From Aliidiomarina celeris (GTDB lineage Bacteria > Pseudomonadota > Gammaproteobacteria > Enterobacterales > Alteromonadaceae), in NCBI RefSeq assembly GCF_003316875.1, contig NZ_QMIL01000001.1, positions 310,001 through 374,000 of the forward strand: a stretch of DNA of 64,000 bases, given 5' to 3'. Below the pieces are notes generated by a model that saw only the letters and a list, made by a program, of their open reading frames with translations, had not been told where the DNA came from and ran no database searches. The translations under genes and the position numbers were made by a program. Positions within the stretch are counted from its first letter, which is position 1. The number at the start of each line of letters is the position of its first letter. Positions 45,347 to 55,651 of the stretch are shown here, in pieces.

Positions 45347-46876
45347 TTGGAAACTGGAACGCTTATTTCACTTGTTATCTATTTTGTCGCCATGCTTGGC
45401 ATTGGCGTTTATGGCTATTTCAAATCAACCAGCGACCTTGGCGACTACATGCTCGGCGGTCGCCGCCTTGGTCCGGGCGTAACCGCCCTTTCCGCCGGCG
45501 CGTCTGACATGAGTGGTTGGATGCTCATGGGTTTGCCCGGAGCTTTTTATGTAGCAGGCTTTTCCGAGGTATGGATTGCGGTAGGTCTTACGATTGGTGC
45601 TTATGTGAACTATCGCGTAGTAGCGCCACGTTTACGCACCTATACCTTTATTGCGCAAGACTCGATTACCATTCCCGACTTCTTTGAAAATCGTTTTCGT
45701 GATCAATCTCGCATACTCCGGTTAGTGTCTGCAGTGGTGATCATTATCTTCTTCACCCTTTACACCTCTTCTGGTTTAGTGGCTGGCGGCACCTTGTTCG
45801 AAAACGCATTTGGCTTGAACTATCATCATGGGTTAGTGCTCACCGCTGCAGTAGTCGTCGCCTATACTCTCATTGGCGGTTTTCTTGCCGTGAGTATGAC
45901 CGACTTTGTTCAAGGCTGTATTATGTTCGTAGCCTTAATTATGGTTCCTGTTGCTGGCTATTTGGTTCTTTCTGGCGACACTTCATTAAGCGCCGAGGTT
46001 ACCCAGCTCGCTCCTGGAATGCTTGACCCATTCCACAACTTCTCCCTCATCGCCACAATCTCTCTGTTAGCCTGGGGGCTTGGTTATTTCGGCCAGCCGC
46101 ACATTATCGTGCGTTTTATGGCGATTCGCTCAGTTAACGACTTTAAGAAAGCACGCCGTATTGGCATGACCTGGATGATTGTAGCCATTATTGGAGCGAT
46201 GCTTACCGGCATAATTGGTGCTCAATACGTGCAAGCCCATGGCGCAGGTCTTACCGGAAACGCCTATATGGATGCCGACGGCACCTTAGCAAACTCTGAA
46301 ACGATATTTATCGTGCTCTCTCAAATTCTGTTCCATCCGCTGGTGGGTGGCTTTTTGCTGGCTGCAATTTTAGCGGCCATTATGAGCACAATTTCGTCAC
46401 AACTCTTGGTAACCTCAAGTGCACTCACGCAAGACTTCTACAAAAGCTTCTTACAAAAAGATGCCAGTGACAAAACTCAGGTTATGGTTGGCCGCATCTC
46501 TGTGTTACTCGTAGCCATTGTTGCCATTATTCTTTCTTGGGTACCTCGCGACACCATCTTAGGTTTAGTGGGTAACGCTTGGGCAGGATTTGGCGCGGCC
46601 TTTGGACCGCTCATTATTCTGAGCCTGTACTGGAAAGGAATGAACCGTTGGGGCGCGCTTGCCGGAATGCTCGTCGGTGCACTTACCGTACTGTTCTGGA
46701 TCTATATTCCTATTGGTGGCCAAACGTTAAGTACCTACATTTATGAAATGGTACCGGGCGTTATTCTGGCAACGGTGGCAATTATTTTGGTGAGCCGAGC
46801 TACCGAAGCACCCAGCGATACTGTTACTGCGGAATTTGATCAAATGACTGCAGAAATGGAAAAAGCCGATATTTAA
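45347..46876 (+). CDS. putP: Sodium/proline symporter PutP
   Basis: A 509-residue sodium:solute symporter of the SSS family with about 13 transmembrane segments. Proline-symporter motifs: GDYMLGGRRLGPGVTALSAGASDMSGWMLMGLPGAFYVAG, FTLYTSSGLVAGG and GYFGQPHIIVRFMAIRS. It imports proline with sodium for nutrition or osmoprotection. The start is TTG with AGGAG eight bases upstream. No putA is nearby. A hairpin overlaps the stop codon. Confidence 0.95.
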   Translation: METGTLISLVIYFVAMLGIGVYGYFKSTSDLGDYMLGGRRLGPGVTALSAGASDMSGWMLMGLPGAFYVAGFSEVWIAVGLTIGAYVNYRVVAPRLRTYTFIAQDSITIPDFFENRFRDQSRILRLVSAVVIIIFFTLYTSSGLVAGGTLFENAFGLNYHHGLVLTAAVVVAYTLIGGFLAVSMTDFVQGCIMFVALIMVPVAGYLVLSGDTSLSAEVTQLAPGMLDPFHNFSLIATISLLAWGLGYFGQPHIIVRFMAIRSVNDFKKARRIGMTWMIVAIIGAMLTGIIGAQYVQAHGAGLTGNAYMDADGTLANSETIFIVLSQILFHPLVGGFLLAAILAAIMSTISSQLLVTSSALTQDFYKSFLQKDASDKTQVMVGRISVLLVAIVAIILSWVPRDTILGLVGNAWAGFGAAFGPLIILSLYWKGMNRWGALAGMLVGALTVLFWIYIPIGGQTLSTYIYEMVPGVILATVAIILVSRATEAPSDTVTAEFDQMTAEMEKADI

Positions 46877-46896
46877 TATCGGCTCTTTTCGCTTTC
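46864..46896. terminator. hairpin at the putP/rssA convergent ends
   Basis: AGCCGATAT-TTA-ATATCGGCT (46864-46884) is followed by CTTTTCGCTTT. It includes the putP stop codon and lies 36 bases before the end of rssA. The T tract is imperfect. Confidence 0.55.
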
Positions 46897-46919
46897 ATTT
46901 TTACTTTTTACTTGTGCTC

Positions 46920-47924
46920 TCAGCGCTTCGCATTCGGTTTTGGCATAACCGTTCTGCGGGCGTTGAGATACTGCAATTCAGCGTCAATAATAGGCCGCAA
47001 CCGCATTGCGGTTTCGTAGCCAATTTTTATTGCTTTTGCTCCCTGTTCAAACTCCAATAGTCCAATATCACCCAGCTTGGGTTGCAGTAATACGTCCGGT
47101 GGATCACCCGCCATTCGTGCTTTGGTAATACGCTCTTGCATAATGTCGATAGAGCCCGCCATCACCCCAAACATACCCGGAGACGTAGGCTCCTTGCTTA
47201 ATTTGTCTTTTAACTGCTCTACATAACTTTGACTGCGTGACAAGAACTTATGAAATACATTTTTTTGCTCGTGTTGCTTAGCCACTTCTGTGCGTGCAGC
47301 TTTGTCTTCTTCCGTTGTTTGCTCCGTAGCGGGAGACTGATCAACCGCAGGCATATCGTCGTCGCTCACATGCAGCTGAGAATTCAGATGAACGGCAATA
47401 ACAAAGTCCGCCCCAAGCGCACGCGCTAGCGAAACTGGCACAGGGTTCACAAGCGCACCGTCCACCAACCATCTGCCGTCTAACGCCTTCGGTGACAACA
47501 GCCCAGGCATGGCACACGAGGCTCTCGCCACCTCAAAAATATCACCTTCACGTAACCAAACCTCGCGCCCGGTATACAGATCGGTCGCGACCGCACCAAA
47601 TTGTTTATTTAGCGCGTCGACATTGAGCGCGCCAAATTTCTCTCGGGCGACATTAAAGACTTTATCACCAGCAACAACCCCGCCATTGTTAAAACCAAAG
47701 TCGAGTAAATTGAATACTTTCCAGCGGTCCATATTGCGTACCCACTGTTCTATATCGTCGATCTTGCCCGCTGCATAGGCACCACCAACAAGGGAGCCAA
47801 TCGAAGTTCCGGTCACAATATCGGGCTTAATTCCCATTTCTTCGAGCGCACGAATAACCCCAATATGAGCCCAACCACGAGCAGCACCAGAGCCCAAGGC
47901 GAGGCCAATTCTAATTTTACTCAT
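46920..47924 (-). CDS. rssA: Patatin-like phospholipase RssA
   Basis: A 334-residue patatin-domain protein. The oxyanion loop GSGAARGWAHIG, nucleophile GTSIGS and the catalytic Asp in VDGALVNP are intact, so serine-aspartate hydrolase activity is expected. E. coli RssA is 301 residues. The extra length is a charged Gln/Glu insert around residues 200-245. I start at the ATG 47924 because GAGGG lies upstream; the open frame extends ten codons further to a GTG. It is convergent with putP and not next to an rssB regulator. Confidence 0.9.
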   Translation of the reverse strand: MSKIRIGLALGSGAARGWAHIGVIRALEEMGIKPDIVTGTSIGSLVGGAYAAGKIDDIEQWVRNMDRWKVFNLLDFGFNNGGVVAGDKVFNVAREKFGALNVDALNKQFGAVATDLYTGREVWLREGDIFEVARASCAMPGLLSPKALDGRWLVDGALVNPVPVSLARALGADFVIAVHLNSQLHVSDDDMPAVDQSPATEQTTEEDKAARTEVAKQHEQKNVFHKFLSRSQSYVEQLKDKLSKEPTSPGMFGVMAGSIDIMQERITKARMAGDPPDVLLQPKLGDIGLLEFEQGAKAIKIGYETAMRLRPIIDAELQYLNARRTVMPKPNAKR

Positions 47925-48040
47925 TTCCACCCTCTTAAATTGCACTTCACACACATTAAGAATATCATCAACTGGTTATATATAAATTTAAAATTATGCC
48001 GCGAAAGCGTGTTGCGGTGTCGTAGGGCCAAAGGTTTTTC

Positions 48041-49255
48041 ATGTTTTTTTATATTGCTCGGCAGCCTATACTCGATCGCAAAAAATCGCTTTATGCGTAT
48101 GAGCTTCTTTTTAGAAACGGCACCGACAATGCCTTTCCAGACATTTCGGCAGAAGCCGCAACAGCAAGTTTGATAGAAAATAGTCAATTTCAAACCAATA
48201 TCAACGAAATTACCAACAGCAACCTCGCCTTTATCAACTTTTCCGAAATAGCACTGTTACAAGAGCTCCCGACACTGCTTCCGCCCAAAGAAATTGTTGT
48301 TGAAATACTCGAATCGGTGCAGCCCACCGAAGCCGTATTTACTGCACTGCGATCATTAAAGAAAAAAGGCTATCGGCTCGCACTTGACGACTTTAATTTC
48401 GACCCCAAATGGTTCAGCGTTCTTAATCTCATTGATATTGTGAAAGTTGATTTAACCATAGCCAATGACACCCAAGTAAATCACCTACGCTCACTCACAA
48501 AGCAATACAACTTCGAATTACTCGCAGAAAAAGTGGAAACCGAGGCGCAATTTTCAAAGTTTTTCGCCTTGGGTTTTCAGTACTTCCAAGGCTATTTCTT
48601 TGCCCGGCCTGAACTGCTGCAACGAAAATCTTTTGCACCCAATATGTTGGTGTATACCCAGTTACTGCAAGCCTGTGCACAAACCGAAATAGACTTCACC
48701 ACCATTTCCAACGTGTTTGCCCAAGACGTTGGGCTAACGTATAAACTCTTGCGCTATGTAAACTCTACCGCCTTTGGTTACGGCCGAAATATTGAAACAT
48801 TAAAACAAGCCATAGTATTTTTAGGCGAGGTGGAACTCAAGAAATTTGCATCGCTCATTGCAACAGCCCAACTCGCCAACAGTAAACCAACAGAGCTCGT
48901 GAAACTGTCTATGATTCGCGCTCGCCTTTGCGAACTTATTGCTGAACATGCAGAAATCGAAATTAACAGCGAACGTGCTTTTCTAACCGGTATGTTTTCC
49001 GTACTCGACGCGATTCTCGACGAAGACTTTAACGTTATTCTTTCACGCATAGAGGTGAATGAAGAAATTCAAGACGCGTTAATATTGAAGAAAGGCAAGC
49101 TCGCCTATTGTTTAAGTTTGATTCAAAACTACGAGCAAGCAAACTGGCAGCGGGTCAGCTGGTTAGCGGAAAGACTACAAATAGACTCCGGCCTTATGCC
49201 CGAACTCTACACTCAGGCGCTGCAATGGTCGGAAAGCCTCAGCAAGTCGGAATAA
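48041..49255 (+). CDS. EAL-HDOD domain protein (CdgJ/YuxH type)
   Basis: A 404-residue two-domain cytoplasmic signalling protein. The N-terminal ~200 residues are an EAL domain: ARQPILDRKKSLYAYELLFRNG, VVEILES, LALDDFNFDPKW, VKVDL, LLAEKVET, FQGYFFARP. Most acidic metal ligands are kept, but the loop after LDDF is FDPKW rather than GTGYSS, so phosphodiesterase activity is doubtful. Residues ~205-400 form a HDOD domain (FAQDVGLTYKLLRYVNSTAFG). This architecture matches V. cholerae CdgJ, which affects motility and is catalytically inactive. It is convergent with recA. Confidence 0.9.
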   Translation: MFFYIARQPILDRKKSLYAYELLFRNGTDNAFPDISAEAATASLIENSQFQTNINEITNSNLAFINFSEIALLQELPTLLPPKEIVVEILESVQPTEAVFTALRSLKKKGYRLALDDFNFDPKWFSVLNLIDIVKVDLTIANDTQVNHLRSLTKQYNFELLAEKVETEAQFSKFFALGFQYFQGYFFARPELLQRKSFAPNMLVYTQLLQACAQTEIDFTTISNVFAQDVGLTYKLLRYVNSTAFGYGRNIETLKQAIVFLGEVELKKFASLIATAQLANSKPTELVKLSMIRARLCELIAEHAEIEINSERAFLTGMFSVLDAILDEDFNVILSRIEVNEEIQDALILKKGKLAYCLSLIQNYEQANWQRVSWLAERLQIDSGLMPELYTQALQWSESLSKSE

Positions 49256-49275
49256 ATATCACCAGAACAATAAAA

Positions 49276-49307
49276 AACGGCGGTCACTTATTTAAGTAAC
49301 CGCCGTT
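49276..49307. terminator. rho-independent terminator of recA, also usable by the EAL-HDOD gene
   Basis: AACGGCGGT-C-ACTT / AAGT-A-ACCGCCGTT around a 4-base loop. The minus-strand transcript continues into six T. Confidence 0.85.
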
Positions 49308-49366
49308 CATTAAATTATTTATCTCTATAAAACAATCCTCTAACTATTCTATAAAGCAACTAAGCC

Positions 49367-50413
49367 TTAATCCACCGATTCGTCTGGAAGTGCTGGGGTT
49401 TCCAGATCTTCGGGTGCAATAGTCGGTTTTAGTAAGAGCATATCGCGCAACTTCTTCTCAATATCTTGAGAAATTGCAGGGTTCTCTTTCAAGAACTTCA
49501 TAGAGTTTGCTTTACCTTGACCAATTTTATCACCCTGGTAGCTATACCAAGCACCAGCTTTATCTACTAGTTTGTGTTTTACGCCGAGATCAATTAGCTC
49601 ACCCTCTTTTGAAATTCCAGCGCCATACATAATCTGGAATAGTGCCTCTTTGAAAGGAGGAGCAACTTTATTCTTTACAACTTTCACGCGGGTTTCATTA
49701 CCCACCACCTCGTCGCCTTCTTTAATTGAACCAATACGGCGAATGTCGAGACGAACTGACGCATAGAACTTGAGTGCATTACCGCCTGTTGTAGTTTCTG
49801 GGCTACCAAACATAACCCCAATCTTCATGCGAATTTGGTTAATGAAAATACACATGGTGTTGGACTTTTTAATGTTAGCGGTCAGTTTACGTAGCGCTTG
49901 CGACATTAGCCGCGCTTGCAAGCCAACATGGCTGTCGCCCATTTCACCTTCAATTTCTGCTTTCGGTGTCAGTGCAGCTACCGAGTCGACGATAATCACG
50001 TCTACCGCACCAGAACGTACTAACATGTCGCAGATTTCTAGTGCTTGTTCACCGGTGTCGGGTTGTGACACCAATAATTCGTCTACATTTACACCTAATT
50101 TTTGTGCATACACAGGATCAAGAGCGTGTTCCGCGTCTACGAATGCGCAGGTTTTACCATTTCGCTGTGCTTCTGCGATAACTTGCAATGTTAATGTTGT
50201 TTTACCACTCGACTCTGGTCCATAAATTTCAATCACTCGGCCACACGGCAAACCACCAATACCCAGCGCTATATCCAAACTTAACGAGCCTGTAGAAATA
50301 GCTTCAATATCAAGGGCGCGGTTGTCACCTAAGCGCATAATTGCGCCTTTACCAAATTGACGCTCAATTTGCCCAAGTGCTGCCGTTAATGCTTTTTGTT
50401 TATTCTCATTCAT
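49367..50413 (-). CDS. recA: Recombinase RecA
   Basis: A 348-residue Rec[31 protein letters not shown], Walker [10 protein letters not shown], the L1/L2 loops ([35 protein letters not shown]) and an acidic C-terminus. It promotes strand exchange and LexA self-cleavage. I start at the ATG 50413, preceded by GGAG; a longer open frame is not conserved. The promoter has a LexA box. No recX follows; the next gene is the convergent EAL-HDOD gene. It is downstream of pncC as in E. coli. Confidence 0.98.
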   Translation of the reverse strand: MNENKQKALTAALGQIERQFGKGAIMRLGDNRALDIEAISTGSLSLDIALGIGGLPCGRVIEIYGPESSGKTTLTLQVIAEAQRNGKTCAFVDAEHALDPVYAQKLGVNVDELLVSQPDTGEQALEICDMLVRSGAVDVIIVDSVAALTPKAEIEGEMGDSHVGLQARLMSQALRKLTANIKKSNTMCIFINQIRMKIGVMFGSPETTTGGNALKFYASVRLDIRRIGSIKEGDEVVGNETRVKVVKNKVAPPFKEALFQIMYGAGISKEGELIDLGVKHKLVDKAGAWYSYQGDKIGQGKANSMKFLKENPAISQDIEKKLRDMLLLKPTIAPEDLETPALPDESVD

Positions 50414-50451
50414 GGAAGTGTGCTCCAGTTCAGTGGCTTTCAATGACACTT

Positions 50452-50479
50452 AGTATACTGGTGATTCATACAGTATCAA
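50452..50479 (-). promoter_or_regulatory. recA promoter with embedded LexA (SOS) box
   Basis: Minus strand TTGATA (50479-50474), a 16-base spacer and TATACT (50457-50452). The spacer holds TACTGT-N8-CCAGTA (50475-50456), one change from the palindrome TACTGT-N8-ACAGTA. The arrangement is nearly the same as the E. coli recA promoter, so SOS induction by LexA is expected. Confidence 0.9.
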
Positions 50480-50551
50480 GTTAGTTCCGCAATTTCTTAC
50501 AACATTAATTGTAACTTGTTGTTATTAAATAATTTAGAAGCGTGAAAAAAC

Positions 50552-51037
50552 TTACAGTTGAATAAACCCTGCAAGTTTAACCAGTGCATAACTGGCCGAA
50601 TCTGCCCTAATTTTCTCTCTATTGCCGTTAAATATTTTGGTTTCACTCCAAACATTTTCGCCAATAGCCCAAGCAAAACAAACTGTGCCTACCGGCTTGT
50701 CTGCGGTACCCCCGTCGGGCCCCGCAATGCCAGTGATACTTAAGGTAACCTCACACGCTAATGTTTGCTGCGCACCCTTGGCCATTTCAACTGCGCACGC
50801 TTCAGACACGGCGCCATAGGCGTCTAGCGTTGCTTTTTGAACCCCGAGCAAGTTTCGTTTCAACGCATTGCTATAGCTCACAATGCCACCTTCAAACCAG
50901 CGTGAACTGCCAGGCAAGCTAGTACAGGTAACCGCCACACCGCCTCCGGTACAGGATTCTGCAGTGCCGAAACGCCATTTTCGGTACAACAATTGCTCGG
51001 CTATTTGGCAAACCCGAATGCGATCAGCTGTTGACAT
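50552..51037 (-). CDS. pncC: Nicotinamide-nucleotide amidase PncC (CinA C-terminal domain)
   Basis: A 161-residue CinA C-terminal (YgaD/PncC) enzyme that deamidates NMN to nicotinate mononucleotide in NAD recycling. ESCTGGGVAVTCTSLPGSSRWFEGGIVSYSNALK and SITGIAGPDGGTADKPVGTVCF are family motifs. No N-terminal MoCF domain is present, as in E. coli PncC (165). It precedes recA on the same strand by 138 bases and is divergent from mutS. Confidence 0.94.
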   Translation of the reverse strand: MSTADRIRVCQIAEQLLYRKWRFGTAESCTGGGVAVTCTSLPGSSRWFEGGIVSYSNALKRNLLGVQKATLDAYGAVSEACAVEMAKGAQQTLACEVTLSITGIAGPDGGTADKPVGTVCFAWAIGENVWSETKIFNGNREKIRADSASYALVKLAGFIQL

Positions 51038-51142
51038 AAAACCTCCGGAAAAATATTCGGAAAATCACGTTGTTCGCTTGGCATTTGGCCCTGAAAACGC
51101 GATCATACCCAGTAACATGGTTTTCAAATATAACGCGACCTC

Positions 51143-53698
51143 ATGAATAAAGACACTACTGCACATACGCCAATGATGCAGCAATACTTGGCGCTTAAAG
51201 CCGAGCACCCGGACATTTTGCTGTTTTATCGCATGGGCGACTTTTACGAATTATTTTACCAAGACGCCAAGCGCGCCGCGGAGTTGCTCGATATTTCGCT
51301 GACTCACCGCGGTCAGTCGGCAGGAACGCCCATTCCGATGGCAGGGGTTCCTTATCATGCCGTTGAAGGCTATCTCGCACGTTTAATTCGATTAGGTGAA
51401 TCGGTAGCCATTTGCGAACAAGTAGGCGACCCAGCCACCAGCAAAGGTCCAGTCGAGCGCAAAGTGGTACGGGTACTCACGCCGGGAACAGTAAGCGACG
51501 AAGCCTTACTCGACGCTCATCAACAGAATCTCTTGTTGGCGATCGCACCATTCAAAAACGGTTTTTCGTGCGCCAGTTTTGAGTTGTCGTCGGGCGATTT
51601 CCGCGTTCTCGACATTCGCAATGAACACCAATTACAAAGCGAATTAGAACGCCTACAACCCGCGGAAATTTTATATCCAGAACAGTGGCAGCTGCCCGCT
51701 TATTTGGCCAAACATAAAGGATGCCGGCGCAGACCTGAATGGGAGTTTGAGCACGACAGCGCTTACACGGCCTTATGCCGCCAGTTTCAAACCCAAGACT
51801 TACTGGGTTTCGGTTTAGCGAGCAATACCCTTAACCTCGGCGCCGCGGGCTGTATTTTGCAGTATGTAAAAGACACACAGCGCACCGCACTTCCGCACTT
51901 GCGGCGTATTTTGAAAGAAAATAGAGAGCACCATCTTCACCTCGACCGCGCCACGCGACGAAACCTTGAACTAACGCAAAATCTGCGTGGTGGTGACGAC
52001 TTTACCCTTGCCGCGGTACTCGATCACACCGCAACCGCCATGGGAAGCCGCCTTTTACGACGTTGGTTACACGCACCATTGCGCAGCCACGCCGAAATTA
52101 ACGCGCGGCTTGATTGTGTCGAGCATTTACTGCAGGTACAAGCATTTCATGACCTGCAAACGCCACTGAAACAAGTGGGCGACCTAGAGCGCGTACTTGG
52201 CCGAGTGGCCTTACAAAGTGCCCGACCACGGGACTTAGCGCGTTTACGAGAAGCACTTAGCGTTTTACCAACACTCTATCAGTGCTTAACCGATTGTGAT
52301 TATCCTCACCCACTCACCCAGTCGGACACTCTAACTGAGCTGCATCAATATTTAACCGAAGCTATTGTTGAAAATCCGCCCGTTGTATTGCGCGACGGGG
52401 GTGTAATTGCGCCCGGTTTTCATGCTGAACTCGACCAACTGCGGGCGCTCAGCGACGGGGGTACCCAGGAGCTTGAGGCATTAGAAGCACGGGAGCGAGA
52501 GCGCACCGGGATTGCGCAGTTGAAAATAGGTTTTAATCGCGTGCACGGTTACTACATTGAAGTAAGCCGCAGCCAATCCGATGCTGTGCCGCAAGAATAC
52601 CAACGTCGGCAAACTTTAAAGAATGCCGAACGCTATATTATTCCGGAGTTAAAAGTCTTCGAAGACAAAGTGCTAAAAAGCCAAAGCCAAGCACTGGCGT
52701 TGGAAAAAAACCTTTATCAAGAGTTACTCACCGCTTTACTCGAGCCACTCGAGTTACTGCAAACGGTAGCATTAGAACTTGCAGAGCTCGACGTTTTAAG
52801 TTGCTTTGCCGAGCGCGCCGAAACGCTGCAGTACCAGCGGCCAGAATTTAGCGAACAAAACGAGCTTTGCATTGAACAGGGCCGCCACCCCGTGGTGGAG
52901 GTTGCGCAAAGCGAGCCTTTTATTGCCAACAACGTTACCTTTAATGCAGAACAGCGGCTTCACATTATAACCGGGCCAAATATGGGCGGAAAATCTACGT
53001 TCATGCGTCAAGTGGCACTCATTACCCTACTCGCTCATATCGGCAGCTTTGTACCCGCGCAACGCTGCACCGTAGGAGCCATCGACCGCATACTTACCCG
53101 CATTGGCGCGTCTGACGATCTCGCGTCGGGTCGCTCAACTTTTATGGTTGAAATGTCAGAAACCGCTTCTATTTTGCACCAAGCTACAGCACATAGTTTA
53201 GTGCTGATGGATGAAATTGGTCGTGGTACCTCAACCTACGACGGCTTGTCGCTGGCGTGGGCCACCGCCCACGAGCTGGCTCGGCTGCAATGCTTAACTC
53301 TGTTTGCTACCCATTATTTTGAGCTTACAGAGTTAGCCGCGCAACTGCAGGGAACGCATAATTTACATCTCGACGCCATAGAGCAAGGCGATGTAATCGC
53401 CTTTCAGCATCATGTAAAATCTGGCGCTGCCAGTAAAAGTTTTGGTGTTCAGGTTGCTAAGCTGGCGGGCGTACCCGCACATGTGGTGGCGTCTGCGCAG
53501 AAAAAACTCAAACAACTCGAACAAAGCCAGCACCACGGTAAGCAGCAGAGTTTGTTTCAGTCTGAACCCGAGCCTTTGATGCCGGAGCCGACCGATCCAC
53601 GCCTTGCTCTGCTCGACCAAGCCGACCCCGACCAATTATCGCCTAAAGCTGCGTTGGAGTTACTCTATCAACTCAAACAATCGAAGCCGAGCAACTAG
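51143..53698 (+). CDS. mutS: DNA mismatch repair protein MutS
   Basis: An 851-residue MutS. The N-terminal mismatch-recognition domain has the Phe-x-Glu motif in [11 protein letters not shown], the ATPase Walker A is GPNMGGKST (~611), Walker B is [17 protein letters not shown], and the C-terminus holds the dimerisation helices. Length equals E. coli MutS (853). Its TAG stop overlaps the stop of the convergent rpoS in a shared CTAG. The mutS-rpoS neighbourhood is ancestral in gammaproteobacteria. Confidence 0.98.
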   Translation: MNKDTTAHTPMMQQYLALKAEHPDILLFYRMGDFYELFYQDAKRAAELLDISLTHRGQSAGTPIPMAGVPYHAVEGYLARLIRLGESVAICEQVGDPATSKGPVERKVVRVLTPGTVSDEALLDAHQQNLLLAIAPFKNGFSCASFELSSGDFRVLDIRNEHQLQSELERLQPAEILYPEQWQLPAYLAKHKGCRRRPEWEFEHDSAYTALCRQFQTQDLLGFGLASNTLNLGAAGCILQYVKDTQRTALPHLRRILKENREHHLHLDRATRRNLELTQNLRGGDDFTLAAVLDHTATAMGSRLLRRWLHAPLRSHAEINARLDCVEHLLQVQAFHDLQTPLKQVGDLERVLGRVALQSARPRDLARLREALSVLPTLYQCLTDCDYPHPLTQSDTLTELHQYLTEAIVENPPVVLRDGGVIAPGFHAELDQLRALSDGGTQELEALEARERERTGIAQLKIGFNRVHGYYIEVSRSQSDAVPQEYQRRQTLKNAERYIIPELKVFEDKVLKSQSQALALEKNLYQELLTALLEPLELLQTVALELAELDVLSCFAERAETLQYQRPEFSEQNELCIEQGRHPVVEVAQSEPFIANNVTFNAEQRLHIITGPNMGGKSTFMRQVALITLLAHIGSFVPAQRCTVGAIDRILTRIGASDDLASGRSTFMVEMSETASILHQATAHSLVLMDEIGRGTSTYDGLSLAWATAHELARLQCLTLFATHYFELTELAAQLQGTHNLHLDAIEQGDVIAFQHHVKSGAASKSFGVQVAKLAGVPAHVVASAQKKLKQLEQSQHHGKQQSLFQSEPEPLMPEPTDPRLALLDQADPDQLSPKAALELLYQLKQSKPSN

Positions 53699-54675
53699 TC
53701 GACAGCGAAAATGGACTCTAAGCTTAAGCCTTGCTGGCGAAGAAGTTCTTTAAGTTTGCGCAGTGCTTCTACTTGAATTTGCCTTACCCGTTCGCGGGTG
53801 AGGCCTATTTCTTTGCCTACATCTTCAAGTGTTGACGGCTCATAGCCTAATAATCCAAAACGCCGGGCAAGCACTTCTTTTTGTTTGTCGTTGAGTACAT
53901 CGAGCCATTCCAGAATACGTTCGTGCATGTCGTTGTCTTGGGTAATACTTTCTGGCCCACCCGCTTTTTCGTCGGGAATAATATCGAGTAAGCCTTTATC
54001 TCCGTCACCGGGCAAAGGTGTATCTACCGAGGAAATGCGTTCGTTCAAACGCATCATTTTGTTCACGTCGTCCACCGAGCAATCCAAGCTTGTCGCAATA
54101 TCTTCGGCAGTAGGCTCATGATCGAGCTTATGGGCAAGCTCACGCGCGGCGCGTAAGTAAATATTGAGTTCCTTCACGACATGAATGGGAAGTCGAATGG
54201 TACGGGTTTGATTCATGATCGCCCGTTCAATGGTTTGCCGAATCCACCAGGTTGCGTAGGTTGAAAAGCGAAAACCACGTTCGGGATCAAACTTTTCTAC
54301 AGCTCTGATCAGCCCTAAATTACCTTCTTCAATTAAATCGAGTAAAGCTAAACCACGGTTGTTGTAACGGCGCGCAATTTTTACCACTAACCGTAAGTTA
54401 CTTTCTATCATGCGCTGCCGAGATTTTTCGTCTCCTTTTAAAGCTTTACGCGAATAAAAAACTTCTTCTTCGGCGGTAAGTAAGGGAGAAAAGCCGATTT
54501 CGCTTAGGTACATTTGCGTTGCATCGAGCTTTCGTTTGTATTTGGTTGAATTCGCTAAGGCGTCTTCGAGTTCAAGATCAACTTCATCACGCTCATGAGC
54601 TTCGTCCACTACATCGTCGCTGACCGAATCAACCATGTCGTCACTGCTGTCGTGTATATTCCGTTGGTTCCCCAT
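53695..54675 (-). CDS. rpoS: RNA polymerase sigma factor RpoS
   Basis: A 326-residue group 2 sigma factor of the stationary phase and general stress response. Region 1.2 ([22 protein letters not shown]), 2.4 ([35 protein letters not shown]), 3 and 4.2 ([28 protein letters not shown]) are complete. E. coli RpoS is 330 residues; the N-terminus is a little different (acidic stretch [20 protein letters not shown]). AAGGAGAG precedes the ATG. Located after nlpD, within which rpoS promoters usually lie. Confidence 0.98.
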   Translation of the reverse strand: MGNQRNIHDSSDDMVDSVSDDVVDEAHERDEVDLELEDALANSTKYKRKLDATQMYLSEIGFSPLLTAEEEVFYSRKALKGDEKSRQRMIESNLRLVVKIARRYNNRGLALLDLIEEGNLGLIRAVEKFDPERGFRFSTYATWWIRQTIERAIMNQTRTIRLPIHVVKELNIYLRAARELAHKLDHEPTAEDIATSLDCSVDDVNKMMRLNERISSVDTPLPGDGDKGLLDIIPDEKAGGPESITQDNDMHERILEWLDVLNDKQKEVLARRFGLLGYEPSTLEDVGKEIGLTRERVRQIQVEALRKLKELLRQQGLSLESIFAVD

Positions 54676-54702
54676 TGTTCTCTCCTTGCCTGCGCTGGGC
54701 GC

Positions 54703-55626
54703 TTATCTTGAACGGGGTAGGTAATTCTCCGGATTAACGGAGTTCCCTCTAAACCTCAATTCAAAACGCAGCCGAACGTCATTTCGACCACTGCTACCCA
54801 TTGTTGCTATTTGTTGTCCTGCTTCAACCCATTGTTGCTCCACCACCATAAGTTCTTCGTTATGGCCGTAGGCAGTAATATAGTCATCGTTATGTTTCAA
54901 AATGATGAGACGACCATAACCGCGTAGTGCGGTACCCACATAAACAACCTTACCCGCTTCTGCAGCAACTACGGGTTCCCCGCGTTGCCCAGCTATTTCT
55001 AAGCCTCTATTCATGGGCTCTTGAGTTGAAAAGCGCCGTGTTATTTGCCCTCGGTTTGGCCATTGCCAATTCAAGTCTGCATTTGCAATGGTTCGTTCTC
55101 GCGGGTTCGTAATCGCTCTAATCGGCTGAATTTCATTAGTTTTTGCGTTGTTTACATTTTCACCATACGCTGTCTGAGGCGAACTGACAACAGGTGGACT
55201 TATATCATTTGCAACTGAAACCTCAGGTACGTTATTCCTAACTTGACTAGTAGTCGGTTCGGTGGCTTGCGCAGGCGGTTGATTCTGCGGAGTTGCTGTA
55301 TGTTGTTGTTGAGCAACCGAGGTCGACTCAGCGCTAAGTTGTAAAATTTGCCCCGGAAAAATTACATAAGGTTCTTGTAAGTTATTTAGTTGAGCGACTT
55401 GTCGAATATCCATATTCGCCCGAAACGCAATGGAATAAAGAGTGTCGCCGCGGCGAACTTCGTAACTTTCTGCCGACCATGATCCTTGTTGGTAATCATG
55501 AAAGGTAGGGCCACGATGAACGTTGGTAACGGGCGCGGGTTGATGAGGAGCACAAGCAGAAAGAAAAACAATACTCATACAGAGTACACCCACAAGAGTT
55601 CTGTTTATTTCTAAACGCTTCGCCAA
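54703..55626 (-). CDS. nlpD: Murein hydrolase activator NlpD
   Basis: A 307-residue lipoprotein that activates the amidase AmiC at division. The signal ends in LSAC (about Cys25), then a LysM domain (YEVRRGDTLYSIAFRANMDIRQVAQLNNL), a Gln/Thr/Pro-rich linker, and a C-terminal LytM/M23 domain (GLEIAGQRGEPVVAAEAGKVVYVGTALRGYG) with degenerate metal ligands as usual for NlpD. I take the TTG at 55626 because AGGAG sits eight bases upstream; the frame is open to an ATG at 55665 inside pcm, which would give an unusually long signal. Confidence 0.9.
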   Translation of the reverse strand: MAKRLEINRTLVGVLCMSIVFLSACAPHQPAPVTNVHRGPTFHDYQQGSWSAESYEVRRGDTLYSIAFRANMDIRQVAQLNNLQEPYVIFPGQILQLSAESTSVAQQQHTATPQNQPPAQATEPTTSQVRNNVPEVSVANDISPPVVSSPQTAYGENVNNAKTNEIQPIRAITNPRERTIANADLNWQWPNRGQITRRFSTQEPMNRGLEIAGQRGEPVVAAEAGKVVYVGTALRGYGRLIILKHNDDYITAYGHNEELMVVEQQWVEAGQQIATMGSSGRNDVRLRFELRFRGNSVNPENYLPRSR

Positions 55627-55651
55627 CTTTATTGCTCCTTGAAGTGCTGCA

